Positions 25,349 to 33,601 of a stretch of 64,000 nucleotides of DNA are shown here, piece after piece; position 1 is the stretch's first letter; each line of letters opens with the position of its first letter. A model generated the notes under the pieces. It saw only the letters and a list, made by a program, of their open reading frames with translations. It ran no database searches and had not been told where the DNA came from. Origin of the DNA: Anaerolineae bacterium (GTDB taxonomy: Bacteria; Chloroflexota; Anaerolineae; Aggregatilineales; Phototrophicaceae); NCBI GenBank assembly GCA_022842885.1, contig JALHOR010000003.1, forward strand, positions 1 through 64,000, written 5' to 3'. Both the position numbers and the translations under genes were made by a program.

Positions 25349-26458
25349 TTAATGACCAAAGACTTCAAATAGGTTCGACTGCGGTTGCCTTAAGGCATCT
25401 TCTAAATAGTCATTATCCGAATATTGCCCCAAAATCTCTGATTGTGCTGCTAGCATCGCTAAATAAAGATGCAAATAAACACGTTCCGAACCGTGAAAAC
25501 CGTCAATATAATGCTCATCCCCGATGTTTGCCAAATTACCCGCCGAAAAATCAAAAAAATGAAAGCCGTTATCTTTAAACAAATCGGTGAGTGTTTGACT
25601 GATGTCGTCTATATAGGTGTATTTTCCCGATACCAGCATCTCGGCATAAATGGTGGGGGCATATGGCGGGAAAAAGCCCAATAGCATCATATTTTCTTGC
25701 TGGCAAAATGCTAAAAGTTTTTCCACTTCTGCCAGTGCGGTTGCATCAAATGTTGGGGATGATTTGAACCAAATATGCTCATTGGTGATATGGCGGCGGA
25801 CTTCGGCTAGGCGGTCTTCAACGGGAGCATTATCGTTGATAATGGTGGCATAATAATAACTGCCATCATTGCGATACCCATCTCCACGCAAAATTGCCCG
25901 GATGCCCAGTGCTGGAATATTTTGGCGGCTGTCGTGTCGCATCCACAATTGGTCAACATCCAATTTGCCATTCAGCCAGTCCTGAACCAGATATTGATAC
26001 ATAGCGGGTGGCGGTAGCACCGGATACACACCGCTGTTTAAAGTGGTCTCGCCAACATCACGCGGCAAAAACCAGTTCTGGTCAAAACTCACGATGAGCA
26101 AGCGCGGCTTTTGCGCCAATTGTGAGACAAATAAACGCACATCCTCAATCGTTTGTGCGCCACTGCCTGCGTTGTAAAATAATTCTGGGGTTTTATTGAA
26201 AAATTCAGCCCGAATTTGCATCACCCGCGATGTGCCAAGCGCCAGAATTTGCGGTTGTTTGTGCTGTGTGGCGATTAATTTGTAACCCGCATCTGGCACA
26301 TACAGCGAACTATACAAAGTGGGTTGTTCGCCGGATTGAAACGCTGCAATTTGCTCAAACGGCAGGAGTTCGCCAATATGCACCAAAACAACAATTGGTA
26401 GTAGCAGCCATGCAAATAAACTGATAAACACCAACAATTTCAAAAAAAATCGCTTCAC
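25349..26458 (-). CDS. Membrane-anchored SGNH-fold esterase/transferase
   Basis: 369 residues with an N-terminal membrane anchor (LKLLVFISLFAWLLLPIVVLV) and an extracytoplasmic SGNH domain. Block I reads ILALGTSRVMQI, with Ser77 in GTS instead of the usual GDS, as in AlgJ/DltD-like acyltransferases; the Asp-His block is HYIDGFHGSERVY near the C-terminus. The gene follows the MBOAT gene by 7 nt, the classic MBOAT + SGNH pair that carries acyl groups across the membrane and onto a polysaccharide or teichoic-type polymer. Confidence 0.85.
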   Translation of the reverse strand: MKRFFLKLLVFISLFAWLLLPIVVLVHIGELLPFEQIAAFQSGEQPTLYSSLYVPDAGYKLIATQHKQPQILALGTSRVMQIRAEFFNKTPELFYNAGSGAQTIEDVRLFVSQLAQKPRLLIVSFDQNWFLPRDVGETTLNSGVYPVLPPPAMYQYLVQDWLNGKLDVDQLWMRHDSRQNIPALGIRAILRGDGYRNDGSYYYATIINDNAPVEDRLAEVRRHITNEHIWFKSSPTFDATALAEVEKLLAFCQQENMMLLGFFPPYAPTIYAEMLVSGKYTYIDDISQTLTDLFKDNGFHFFDFSAGNLANIGDEHYIDGFHGSERVYLHLYLAMLAAQSEILGQYSDNDYLEDALRQPQSNLFEVFGH

Positions 26459-26465
26459 AACTGCC

Positions 26466-27902
26466 TCAGAATGCGAAATAGATAAACAAAGGCGGGGGAG
26501 TTGTATTCAGGATAATGACCCCTAAGATGCTACAGGTCAACCCATAATAAACCAACCAACGCATGGGTAGTGCTTGTTGCGCTAGGCGGTCTGGAAGCGG
26601 TTGTTTGCGCTCTAGCCAATCGGTATACATCAACAAGGCAATCAACACGAAATTGAGCAGAAAAGGTATTCTACCAAATAACGAGATGCCCGCCGGATTA
26701 TCGGTCGTGAGTATTGGCAAGTGTGTCAGAATATAAACAGCATCCTCAAGCGAATTTGCCCGGAAAAATATCCATGCCAAGGAAACAAAGCTAAATGTCC
26801 GAAGCATACGCCAAAGGGGACGCCAAGCAGGTTCAGCCTTTTTGTTCGGCGGACGCCGGAACCATGCCTCGACGCTTAAATAAATGCCATGCAGCAGTCC
26901 CCAGACCACAAAAGTGAGAGCCGCACCATGCCACAAGCCGACTAACGCCATGACGATAACCTGCGCCGTCACGCCCGAAATACGTGGCGAAAGACGTTGG
27001 TTGCGGCGCATCAATAAGCGTGATAATGGCACGAACATCAATTCGCGGATCCAGTTAGAGAGGCTGATATGCCAACCCCGCCAGAACTCTGTCACGGATT
27101 GGGCAAAATACGGCTGACGAAAATTTTCAAAAAGCTGAATGCCCAATATGCGGGCGATACCGCGTGCCATATCCGTATAACCGGAAAAATCGGCATAAAT
27201 TTGGAACGCCAGAAAAAAAGTAGCACATGCCAAAATCGCGCCAGAATAGGCTTGGGGTGTATCATAAACAGCGTTGACATAGCGTGCCAAAGTATCCGCA
27301 ATGACAATCTTTTTGAAGCCACCCCATAATAGCAAACGGCAGCCACTTACCACACGGTCATAATCAAATCCAAGTGGCTGTTGCAACTGTGGCAGCAAAT
27401 GGGCGGCACGTTCTATGGGTCCCGAGGTGATATTCGGGAAAAAAGCGACGAATGTGCCAAATGTGACAGGATTGGTAACAGCCGGAAGCACGCGCCAGTA
27501 AACATCCACCAGATAAGCAATTTTGGTAAACGTATAAAATGATAATCCCACCGGATGTATCTCTGACAATATAACCACATTTGACGGCAAACTGCCTAAT
27601 CCTAGAAAAAATGTAGGATATTTAAGCAGTATCAACCAGAATAGGTTATGTACTACACCTAGCCATAACCATCGTAACCGCCATTTTGCATCTTCTGTTT
27701 TTTGGAGGTGCTGTGCCAGCCAAAAATCTACCCATACTGAGTAACTGAGCAAGACCAGCGCAGCGATTCCGGCATAGGCGTAAAAAATGCCACTTACTGC
27801 CAGTAAGAAATGTGATTTGTAACGCGGTGGCACAAGAAAAAATGCAGGGAAGACGATACTAAAAAATAGTACAAATTCTGGGGATACAAACGGCATAGCC
27901 AC
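26466..27902 (-). CDS. MBOAT family O-acyltransferase (AlgI-like)
   Basis: 478-residue polytopic enzyme. The family hallmarks are PVGLSFYTFTKIAYLVDVYW, FFPNITSGPIERA, FQIYADFSGYTDMARGIARILG, NFRQPYFAQSVTEFWRGWHISLSNWIRE and the catalytic His in LVGLWHGAALTFVVWG. It moves an acyl group, most often acetyl, from a cytoplasmic donor to the outer face for the SGNH partner. First gene of the three-gene operon; ATG with a weak ribosome-binding site. Confidence 0.95.
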   Translation of the reverse strand: MAMPFVSPEFVLFFSIVFPAFFLVPPRYKSHFLLAVSGIFYAYAGIAALVLLSYSVWVDFWLAQHLQKTEDAKWRLRWLWLGVVHNLFWLILLKYPTFFLGLGSLPSNVVILSEIHPVGLSFYTFTKIAYLVDVYWRVLPAVTNPVTFGTFVAFFPNITSGPIERAAHLLPQLQQPLGFDYDRVVSGCRLLLWGGFKKIVIADTLARYVNAVYDTPQAYSGAILACATFFLAFQIYADFSGYTDMARGIARILGIQLFENFRQPYFAQSVTEFWRGWHISLSNWIRELMFVPLSRLLMRRNQRLSPRISGVTAQVIVMALVGLWHGAALTFVVWGLLHGIYLSVEAWFRRPPNKKAEPAWRPLWRMLRTFSFVSLAWIFFRANSLEDAVYILTHLPILTTDNPAGISLFGRIPFLLNFVLIALLMYTDWLERKQPLPDRLAQQALPMRWLVYYGLTCSILGVIILNTTPPPLFIYFAF

Positions 27903-28002
27903 CTAATCCGGTGTGAAACACGATGAAGTTTTCATCGTTATGCTCAAACCACAGCATTATCACCAGTGTTTACCATTGTGCAAGTTGGAATTTGATATTA
28001 TG

Positions 28003-28039
28003 AAGGACAAAATTCATGCCATTACCACGATTTGTCCTT
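28003..28039. promoter_or_regulatory. Inverted repeat between divergent genes
   Basis: AAGGACAAA (28003-28011) and TTTGTCCTT (28031-28039), perfect 9-bp arms 19 nt apart, midway in the 247-nt gap between the MBOAT operon (-) and the ThrE-like pair (+). No T-run follows, so a regulator binding site or an RNA hairpin is more likely than a terminator. Nothing else clear in the gap. Confidence 0.4.
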
Positions 28040-28149
28040 AACTTCCGTCATTTGCCATTATAGCACCCATGATATTTTTCCTATACATCCAACGCGGATT
28101 CCTGTAGAGTGACGATGATGTATCGTGAGCGTCTGATGGGAATACAAGC

Positions 28150-28998
28150 ATGTCTATCATTGAAAAAACCCCGCTTCCAGCCACCGATACGATTCCGCCT
28201 GCGACGGTAGACGGAATGCCGCATAAACCCCCGATGGAGCGCGAAGCCCTGCGCGATGTGATTAGTTTATCGTTGTGGGCAGGGCAAATGCTGCTGCAAA
28301 ACGGCGCGGATACTGCCCGCGTGGAAGAAACGGTGCATCGTCTGGGAACCGGTTTGGGCTGCGATTGGTTGGATATTATTGTGTTGCCCGATTCGATTAC
28401 GGCAACAACGACGAATAATCTAGAATTTCGGACACGCGTGCGCCGTGCGCCAGTACGCGGAGTCAATATGGACATCATCGCTCAAGTCAGTGATTTGAGT
28501 TATCGGGTGCAAACCGGAACACTAGATCGTTTCATCTTGCGAAGTGAACTGCGCCGGATTGATAAACTGCCCAAAAATTATAACCGCTGGTTGGTCGTTT
28601 TTGGCGTTGGTACATCGTGCGCGGCATTTGCCCGCTTGTTCGGCGGCGATGCATCGGTCATGGCAATTGTGCTGGTGGCATCATCGGCGGCGATGTTCGT
28701 GCGCCAAGAACTGCATCACCACGCTTTTAATCCCTTAATTATCACGATTGCGACAGCCTTTGTGGCGGGGGTTATCGCCGCGAGTAGTGCTTTATTCGGT
28801 GGCAAAGTGGCAATCGCCCAAGCCGCTGCGGTCTTGCTGTTAGTGCCGGGCGTGCCACTCATTAATGCTGCCGAAGATTTAATACGCGGGCATGTGGTTA
28901 CAGGTCTGGCACGCGGTTTTAATGGCTTGCTGATTGCGCTGGCGATTGCAATGGGGTTGGGGTTAGCAATTTGGCTGACTGGAGGGCAGGGATTATGA
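28150..28998 (+). CDS. ThrE-type exporter, N-terminal domain protein (DUF1212)
   Basis: 282-residue first half of a split threonine/serine exporter. The DUF1212 cytoplasmic portion shows SLWAGQMLLQNGADTARVEETVHRLG, then ITATTTNN and the segment RFILRSELRRIDKLP; about five membrane helices follow (from ~150), including LLLVPGVPLINAAEDLIRGH. In Corynebacterium ThrE both halves are fused; here the second half is the next gene with a 4-nt overlap. Export of small amino acids is inferred from the family. Confidence 0.88.
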   Translation: MSIIEKTPLPATDTIPPATVDGMPHKPPMEREALRDVISLSLWAGQMLLQNGADTARVEETVHRLGTGLGCDWLDIIVLPDSITATTTNNLEFRTRVRRAPVRGVNMDIIAQVSDLSYRVQTGTLDRFILRSELRRIDKLPKNYNRWLVVFGVGTSCAAFARLFGGDASVMAIVLVASSAAMFVRQELHHHAFNPLIITIATAFVAGVIAASSALFGGKVAIAQAAAVLLLVPGVPLINAAEDLIRGHVVTGLARGFNGLLIALAIAMGLGLAIWLTGGQGL

Positions 28999-29471
28999 TT
29001 GAGTTGCTAGGGTTAATGCTGCAAGATGCCTTCTGGTCAGCGATTGCCGCGTTGGGTTTTGCGCTGTTATTTAATGTGCCACGCCGCGCATTGCCATACT
29101 GTGTGTTGGCAGGGGCAGTAGGGCATTCTACCCGCCTCTTGTTGATAGACGGATTTCAAGCGAATATTGTTCCGGCAACATTGGCGGCAGCAACCCTCGT
29201 TGGTTTTATAGCGAAATATTGCGCTCGCCATTTACAAATCCCTTCAATGATTTTTGCAGTGTGTGGCGCGATTCCAATGGTGCCGGGGGTCTTTGCTTTT
29301 CAGACGATGTTGGGGATTTTGCAAATCATTTGGCTGCCTGTGGATGTGGCGGCAGATATGCTGGTGATTGCTGCGATTAACGCCATCAAAACCGGTTTGC
29401 TGCTGGGGGCGTTGGCGGCGGGCATCGTCGCGCCTACGCTATTGTTTGAACGCCAGCAACCAGTGGTTTAA
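28995..29471 (+). CDS. ThrE-type exporter, C-terminal domain protein (ThrE_2/DUF3815)
   Basis: 158 residues starting MIELLGLMLQDAFWSAI from the ATG that overlaps the previous stop (ATGA); the longer frame start at 28971 is a shadow within the first gene. Five membrane helices with LLFNVPRRALPYCVLAGAVG, GFIAKYCARHLQIPSMIFAV and AIPMVPGVFAFQTM, all typical. Forms the complete exporter with the preceding protein. Confidence 0.88.
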   Translation: MIELLGLMLQDAFWSAIAALGFALLFNVPRRALPYCVLAGAVGHSTRLLLIDGFQANIVPATLAAATLVGFIAKYCARHLQIPSMIFAVCGAIPMVPGVFAFQTMLGILQIIWLPVDVAADMLVIAAINAIKTGLLLGALAAGIVAPTLLFERQQPVV

Positions 29472-29476
29472 ATGCA

Positions 29477-29504
29477 GTGCTAAGTGCTGAGTATAAAGTG
29501 CTGA
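29477..29504. repeat. Tandem heptamers GTGCTRA
   Basis: In-register units GTGCTAA, GTGCTGA, GTATAAA, GTGCTGA directly after the ThrE-like operon. Same 7-bp unit as at 56984 and (opposite strand) at 2215. Short tandem repeat of the STRR kind. Confidence 0.75.
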
Positions 29505-29584
29505 GTAAGTCTCATGCGTTGCTCATCACCCTGCGGCATGATGGTCTGCGTATTCATTTAACGCTGTTGGAGCTTTAGCGCAAT

Positions 29585-30901
29585 ATGGCTGTCGTAAAAA
29601 CGGAAAAACCACTGCCGCCGGGGAGTTTGGGCTTGCCTTGGTTGGGTGAACCGCCGCGCATTTTGGATGTAGACTTTCTCATGCAGCAGTATCACAAATA
29701 TGGGTCAGTGTTCAAGACGCGGGTGCTTGGGCGCAATGTGATTGTGTTTATGGGACCAGAAGCGAATCGTTTTTTGCTGCAAACTGGAGCGCATTATTTT
29801 TCTTGGCGCGATGGCTGGCCCCCAACATTTGTCGAATTATTGGGCGAGTCGCTATTTGTGCAGGATGGCGATGACCATAAACAAAAGCGGCGGCTGATTA
29901 TGCCCGCGTTTCATCGGCAGGCACTGCATCATTATCAAGGCACAATGGAAGCGATTGCGCTGCGCTATATCGAAAAATGGGCGCAACGCGGCACTTTTTC
30001 TTGGCTGGATGAAAATAAACAATTCACGTTTGAAATTGCCAGCACACTGTTGACGGGCAGCGAACCCGGTGCTGATACAGAACGCCTCAGTCATTTATTC
30101 GTCACATTAACTGGTGGTTTCGTGACAGTTCCGGCGCGGTGGTCATGGACGCCGTATGGCAAAGCGTTGGCAGCGCGTGCTGAACTGCTGCGTTATATTG
30201 ATGGCGCGATTGAAAATCGGCGGGCAAATCCAACGAATGATGCCTTGTCATTATTAGTGCAAACCCGTGACGAAGACGGCAATTCGCTGACCAATAAAGA
30301 ATTACAAGCACAAACACTGCTGATGCTCTTTGCCGGACACGAAACCAGCGCCTCTATGCTGACTTCGATGGCATTGGCATTGTATGAAAATCCGCAAGTG
30401 TGGGACAAAGCCCGCGCTGAACAGGACTCGCTCAAGATTGATGGCAATTTGACCATCGAACATCTGAAACAAATGCCATATCTTGACCAAGTGCTGAAAG
30501 AAACCGAGCGTATGTACCCGCCCGTACCAGCGGGTTTTCGCGGCGTGATTGAAACATTTGAATTTAATGGCTACACGATTCCTAAAGGCTGGACGGCATT
30601 GTACCCCATTAATGTCGCCCATCGTGACCCGGCGGTGTATACCCAACCCAATCTATTTGACCCGGAACGTTTTAGCTCAGAACGCAACGAAAGTAGCGTC
30701 CCGTTTAGCCTAGTCGGTTTTGGTGGTGGGGCGCGGGTGTGTTTGGGGTATGCCTTCGCACAGCAAGAGATGAAAATTTTGGCATCGTATTTGCTGCGGC
30801 ATTACACTTGGGAGATTCTGCCGAATCAAAATTTGCACATGGTCTATCGCCCGACATTGCAACCCAAAGGCGGCTTACAAGTCCGTTTCCGGCGGCGCTA
30901 A
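29585..30901 (+). CDS. Cytochrome P450 (CYP120-like)
   Basis: 438-residue soluble haem-thiolate monooxygenase. N-terminal LPPGSLGLPWLGEPPRIL, the oxygen-activation I-helix LMLFAGHETSASML, K-helix ExxR in KETERMYPP, PERF region, and the haem-binding FGGGARVCLG with proximal Cys386. The pattern is closest to the CYP120/CYP26-like retinoid or terpenoid hydroxylases of cyanobacteria. No membrane anchor. No ferredoxin or reductase gene is adjacent. Substrate unknown. Confidence 0.93.
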   Translation: MAVVKTEKPLPPGSLGLPWLGEPPRILDVDFLMQQYHKYGSVFKTRVLGRNVIVFMGPEANRFLLQTGAHYFSWRDGWPPTFVELLGESLFVQDGDDHKQKRRLIMPAFHRQALHHYQGTMEAIALRYIEKWAQRGTFSWLDENKQFTFEIASTLLTGSEPGADTERLSHLFVTLTGGFVTVPARWSWTPYGKALAARAELLRYIDGAIENRRANPTNDALSLLVQTRDEDGNSLTNKELQAQTLLMLFAGHETSASMLTSMALALYENPQVWDKARAEQDSLKIDGNLTIEHLKQMPYLDQVLKETERMYPPVPAGFRGVIETFEFNGYTIPKGWTALYPINVAHRDPAVYTQPNLFDPERFSSERNESSVPFSLVGFGGGARVCLGYAFAQQEMKILASYLLRHYTWEILPNQNLHMVYRPTLQPKGGLQVRFRRR

Positions 30902-30911
30902 ATATGCTTTA

Positions 30912-30938
30912 TTAGGGCGCAAGCCTCTCGCGCCCTAT
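30912..30938. repeat. TAGGGCGC hairpin element, copy 1
   Basis: TAGGGCGC (30913-30920) pairs with GCGCCCTA (30930-30937), loop AAGCCTCTC. A near-identical copy with loop ACAAGTCTCTC stands at 31261. The two flank the antitoxin-like gene. Copy 1 may end the P450 transcript. Confidence 0.7.
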
Positions 30939-30996
30939 GAAATTGGTTTACCAGAAATCTAACAAGAAATGTCCAGACCCAAAATACTTTTGCGTT

Positions 30997-31002
30997 ACAA
31001 TA
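30997..31002 (+). promoter_or_regulatory. -10 box TACAAT (GCGTTACAAT)
   Basis: Ten-base match GCGTTACAAT also present before 32495 and before uvrC. 27 nt ahead of the ATG at 31030. Confidence 0.45.
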
Positions 31003-31029
31003 AACTCAATTGGGGTAGGAGATAATGAG

Positions 31030-31239
31030 ATGTCACACCTGATGCAAGAAGCCTTAGCAGAAATTCAAAAGCTACCTGAACAAGAAAAAGAAAATTTTGC
31101 TGCTTGGATATTAGCAGAACTCACATCGGAGAAGCGATGGATGACAGCATTTGCAAAATCTGAAGATGTATTGGCACAATTGGCAGACGAAGCATTGTCA
31201 GAACATCGTGCGGGTTTAACACAACCCCTTAACCCATAA
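31030..31239 (+). CDS. Orphan antitoxin-like small protein
   Basis: 69 residues from the ATG at 31030, preceded by GTAGGAGATA; the longer ORF start at 30937 lies in a repeat. Sequence: MSHLMQEALAEIQKLPEQ, then ENFAAWILAELTSEKRW, and the end LADEALSEHRAGLTQPLNP. The KLPEEEQ...LEELxxExRW...LAxEALxEHRAGKTxPLDP pattern is characteristic of small antitoxins paired with RelE/ParE-type toxins in cyanobacteria and Chloroflexi. No toxin ORF follows; the next 65 nt hold only a hairpin. Either a solitary antitoxin or the remnant of a lost pair. Confidence 0.75.
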   Translation: MSHLMQEALAEIQKLPEQEKENFAAWILAELTSEKRWMTAFAKSEDVLAQLADEALSEHRAGLTQPLNP

Positions 31240-31260
31240 GTTTTTAAGTCAATTATAGCG

Positions 31261-31289
31261 ATAGGGCGCACAAGTCTCTCGCGCCCTAT
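31261..31289. repeat. TAGGGCGC hairpin element, copy 2 / terminator
   Basis: ATAGGGCGC (31261-31269) pairs with GCGCCCTAT (31281-31289), followed by AAAATTTTATG. Lies between the antitoxin-like gene (+) and the convergent exported protein (-), so it probably ends both transcripts. Confidence 0.75.
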
Positions 31290-31304
31290 AAAATTTTATG
31301 ATGG

Positions 31305-32231
31305 CTACGGATTTAGCACGCCCGTCAATTGGAATGCAGTATTTTCTGGCGCATCTACCGGGATGAGATCAATTTTGTAAACGCCAATGGTATATGTGCC
31401 AGCAGCGGGCAGTGTGAACAGCGCGTTCATGCGTTCTGTATTGACTAGACTTGCCTGATACACAATCTTGTTATCAGCGGATAACACCGCCAAACCCAAG
31501 TTCAAATTGCCCGACAAGCGCGTGAAGGTCAAATCCAGCTTATCGCCTGCGTTGGCATCCAATGTGAAACCAAAAACGCTGTCGAATGCGGGTGCAATGC
31601 TGCCATTGTTGGCTTGTCCGACGATGAAAGGAATAGCAATCCCATTGGCAAAATCCACCGGGGGCAAACCGGGGAAACCAACAAAATCAGCAGGGAGTGT
31701 GATAGATTGGAGAGGTTGATCGCTACTAATACTATTGGATGTACTACCTATAATTTCGTCATCAACAATTGATAATATATCACCAGTAGGTTCAATTAGC
31801 GTTCCGTTATTTAACAAACAATTAATTGCTATTGTATAAGCACCTATGCTTTCTCCAAAACCAACAATTTTGATCAAATATGTACCAGTTGATGAAACCT
31901 TGACTGATAAAATATCGGTTTGCCCAGGACCGGGACCACCACCGGGTACATCAGCTATCCAATTACGACCATCGCCTAGAGGACCCGTTGGATCATATAT
32001 AGCTTCATCAACATCAAAAGTATTTCCCAGAGGGGTAAGTGCTACAGTTATCGTATCACCTGGGACCAAATCAATACTAAACCAGCGTTCTCTTCTTTCA
32101 ACAGTTATCTCATCTTGGACTGTCATACCACATTCAACAGGAATTTTTCTTAGCGTCTGCGCCCCCACAGCCCCCACCGAAACAACACAAAACAACGCCA
32201 CAACAAAAATTGCCCGAAACCATATCTTCAT
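31305..32231 (-). CDS. Exported protein with two pre-peptidase C-terminal (PPC)-like domains
   Basis: 308 residues from the ATG at 32231 (GGGGG six bases upstream; the earlier start is TTG). Signal peptide FRAIFVVALFCVVSVGAVGAQ. Two beta-sandwich units: residues ~35-130 (RERWFSIDLVPGDTITVAL to GTYLIKIVGFGESIGAYTI) and ~200-305 (VFGFTLDANAGDKLDLTFTR to GTYTIGVYKIDL), both with the PPC pattern of ligand- or surface-binding beta domains. No catalytic domain. Probably a periplasmic or surface adhesion/binding protein. Confidence 0.8.
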   Translation of the reverse strand: MKIWFRAIFVVALFCVVSVGAVGAQTLRKIPVECGMTVQDEITVERRERWFSIDLVPGDTITVALTPLGNTFDVDEAIYDPTGPLGDGRNWIADVPGGGPGPGQTDILSVKVSSTGTYLIKIVGFGESIGAYTIAINCLLNNGTLIEPTGDILSIVDDEIIGSTSNSISSDQPLQSITLPADFVGFPGLPPVDFANGIAIPFIVGQANNGSIAPAFDSVFGFTLDANAGDKLDLTFTRLSGNLNLGLAVLSADNKIVYQASLVNTERMNALFTLPAAGTYTIGVYKIDLIPVDAPENTAFQLTGVLNP

Positions 32232-32442
32232 ATCTGCCCCCAATATTTGTGATTATTTGAATATAGGTGTTTCCTGTGATGATACAGGTTAGCTATAGTG
32301 TAATAAAAAATGGGCTGTGGGCAAGCAATTTCAGGGATTTTTCAGACGTTTGCTAGGGATTATGCAGAAAATTCGCCAGTGAGACATTTAGTTATCGGAG
32401 AGCAGCGTGAAAATAATCATGATGCATCGTCGCAATTCTTTT

Positions 32443-32475
32443 CTCCCCGCGTTACAATCACTAGAACAAATCATC
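32443..32475. repeat. 33-bp perfect direct repeat, copy 1 (contains TACAAT promoter box)
   Basis: Begins CTCCCCGCGTTACAATCACT and ends AACAAATCATC; identical to 33602-33634. The -10-like TACAAT (32453-32458) is 36 nt before the ATG at 32495. GCATCGTC also occurs shortly upstream of both copies. Confidence 0.85.
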
Positions 32476-32494
32476 ATACTTGAGAGAAGTTGTT

Positions 32495-32740
32495 ATGTTC
32501 GCACCACCCCCGGTATTATTCGATGAAATCACGGATTTTTTGGCGGCTGCCCCTTCACTGGAAGCAATTGTTGCCTATACCCCTTCGCCAGAGCTAGACC
32601 AGCGGTTGCACGAATTATTGGATAAAAATAGCCAACATGAGATGACAGCAGAAGAACGTGATGAATTGACTGAGTTTTTGAGGATGAATCACTTTTTACG
32701 GATGTTGAAACTCAAGGCGCGATTGAAGTTGATAAATTAG
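32495..32740 (+). CDS. Small helical protein of unknown function (paralogue of 4180-4425)
   Basis: 81 residues from the ATG at 32495 with GAGAGAAG upstream. Motifs: LFDEITDFLAAAPSLEAIVA, PSPELDQRLHELLDKN, MTAEERDELTEFLRMNHFL, RMLKLKARLKL. It shares length and motif order with the protein at 4180 but is read from the opposite strand of a distant locus. The family resembles small antitoxin-like proteins found next to nucleases; no nuclease is adjacent here (two membrane proteins follow on the other strand). Confidence 0.75.
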   Translation: MFAPPPVLFDEITDFLAAAPSLEAIVAYTPSPELDQRLHELLDKNSQHEMTAEERDELTEFLRMNHFLRMLKLKARLKLIN

Positions 32741-32750
32741 AAAATGCGTA

Positions 32751-33107
32751 CTAAATATCAATCAATAGTGCTACAAAAACCAACAGCAATCCAACAATCC
32801 CCAAAATAACTTGCAGCGGCGAAATATTATCAGGCGATGTTAGGGTCGTTTCGACTAATACACTAAACAATGCCCCGCCTAGAAAAATTAATGTTTCGCG
32901 TAATGTTCTTCGAGAGCGATAGTATTTTTCATTTCGCAGTCGATTCCAAGCATTTTCAACATCTGAGATGGTGATTTTACGGTGCTGCTGAATGGCGCGA
33001 ATGCGAGCATCATTAATCAATTCTAAAACAAAATTTTTGCCATACTCACGAATCAGTTCTTGTGCAGAAGGTTCGACATCGGTGGATTGCTCTTTGACTT
33101 CTGCCAT
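32751..33107 (-). CDS. Two-helix membrane protein with N-terminal histone-fold-like stretch
   Basis: 118 residues. The N-terminal ~60 residues are soluble and resemble the second half of an archaeal-type histone fold: EYGKNFVLELINDARIRA as a long central helix, then RKITISDVENAWNRLR, comparable with RKTIKAEDIELAVRRF of archaeal histones. Two membrane helices follow (~75-92 and ~98-116), with only a short basic linker RSRRTLRE between. The first histone helix is weak or missing. The protein has no known family that I can name. It is 4 nt downstream of another two-helix membrane protein, so the two are likely made together. DNA binding is an inference from the fold only. Confidence 0.65.
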   Translation of the reverse strand: MAEVKEQSTDVEPSAQELIREYGKNFVLELINDARIRAIQQHRKITISDVENAWNRLRNEKYYRSRRTLRETLIFLGGALFSVLVETTLTSPDNISPLQVILGIVGLLLVFVALLIDI

Positions 33108-33111
33108 TGCC

Positions 33112-33522
33112 TCATGCTTTCTGGTTCAATAAATAAACGATGTCTTGGTCAAACGCTTCAAAAAACTCACGATTGTCGGTTTGGAGTGTTGCCAAGATAT
33201 GTTGTTTATGTTTGGATAAACGCTGATGGTAGGCATAGGTTATCGCCAAAAATACCCCCATGCCAATCATTAATGCAACAATCTGGAATAATAACTGCGC
33301 TATTGGGTTATCAATCACACGTCCTAATTGCGTGAGTGCCACTATCAGGAGAGTTGACAGACATGCGGCAACTAAGGCATATAACCCAGCCGATTGACGC
33401 AAAGTAAAATACTGATTAAAAACAGGGTTATTCAAAATCAAAAGATTTTTTCTTGGGGGTTTTTCCTGTAGCGATACTAAAGGATGCATCACAGGTGGAT
33501 TTTCAATCAGCATATTTGCCAT
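33112..33522 (-). CDS. Two-helix membrane protein of unknown function
   Basis: 136 residues. A Pro-rich soluble N-terminus (ENPPVMHPLVSLQEKPPRK), two membrane helices (~45-66, SAGLYALVAACLSTLLIVAL; ~75-96, LLFQIVALMIGMGVFLAITY), and a C-terminal cytoplasmic tail of ~40 residues (RLSKHKQHILATLQTDNREF, FDQDIVYLLNQ) that looks helical. First gene of a pair with the histone-fold-like protein. Not recognised. Confidence 0.7.
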   Translation of the reverse strand: MANMLIENPPVMHPLVSLQEKPPRKNLLILNNPVFNQYFTLRQSAGLYALVAACLSTLLIVALTQLGRVIDNPIAQLLFQIVALMIGMGVFLAITYAYHQRLSKHKQHILATLQTDNREFFEAFDQDIVYLLNQKA

Positions 33523-33601
33523 AATCAGTTACTCTTATCACTAATCGCCGATTATAGGATATGCCAAAAACATCTTTCCAGCAAGCTATAGCATCGTCTC
33601 C

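Noticed and set aside
28038-28478. Minus-strand 146-codon ORF
   Set aside because: Antisense to the ThrE-like gene, Ser/Arg-rich shadow translation without any domain.
29585-30901. A biosynthetic gene cluster around the P450
   Set aside because: No terpene synthase, reductase or other pathway gene is adjacent.
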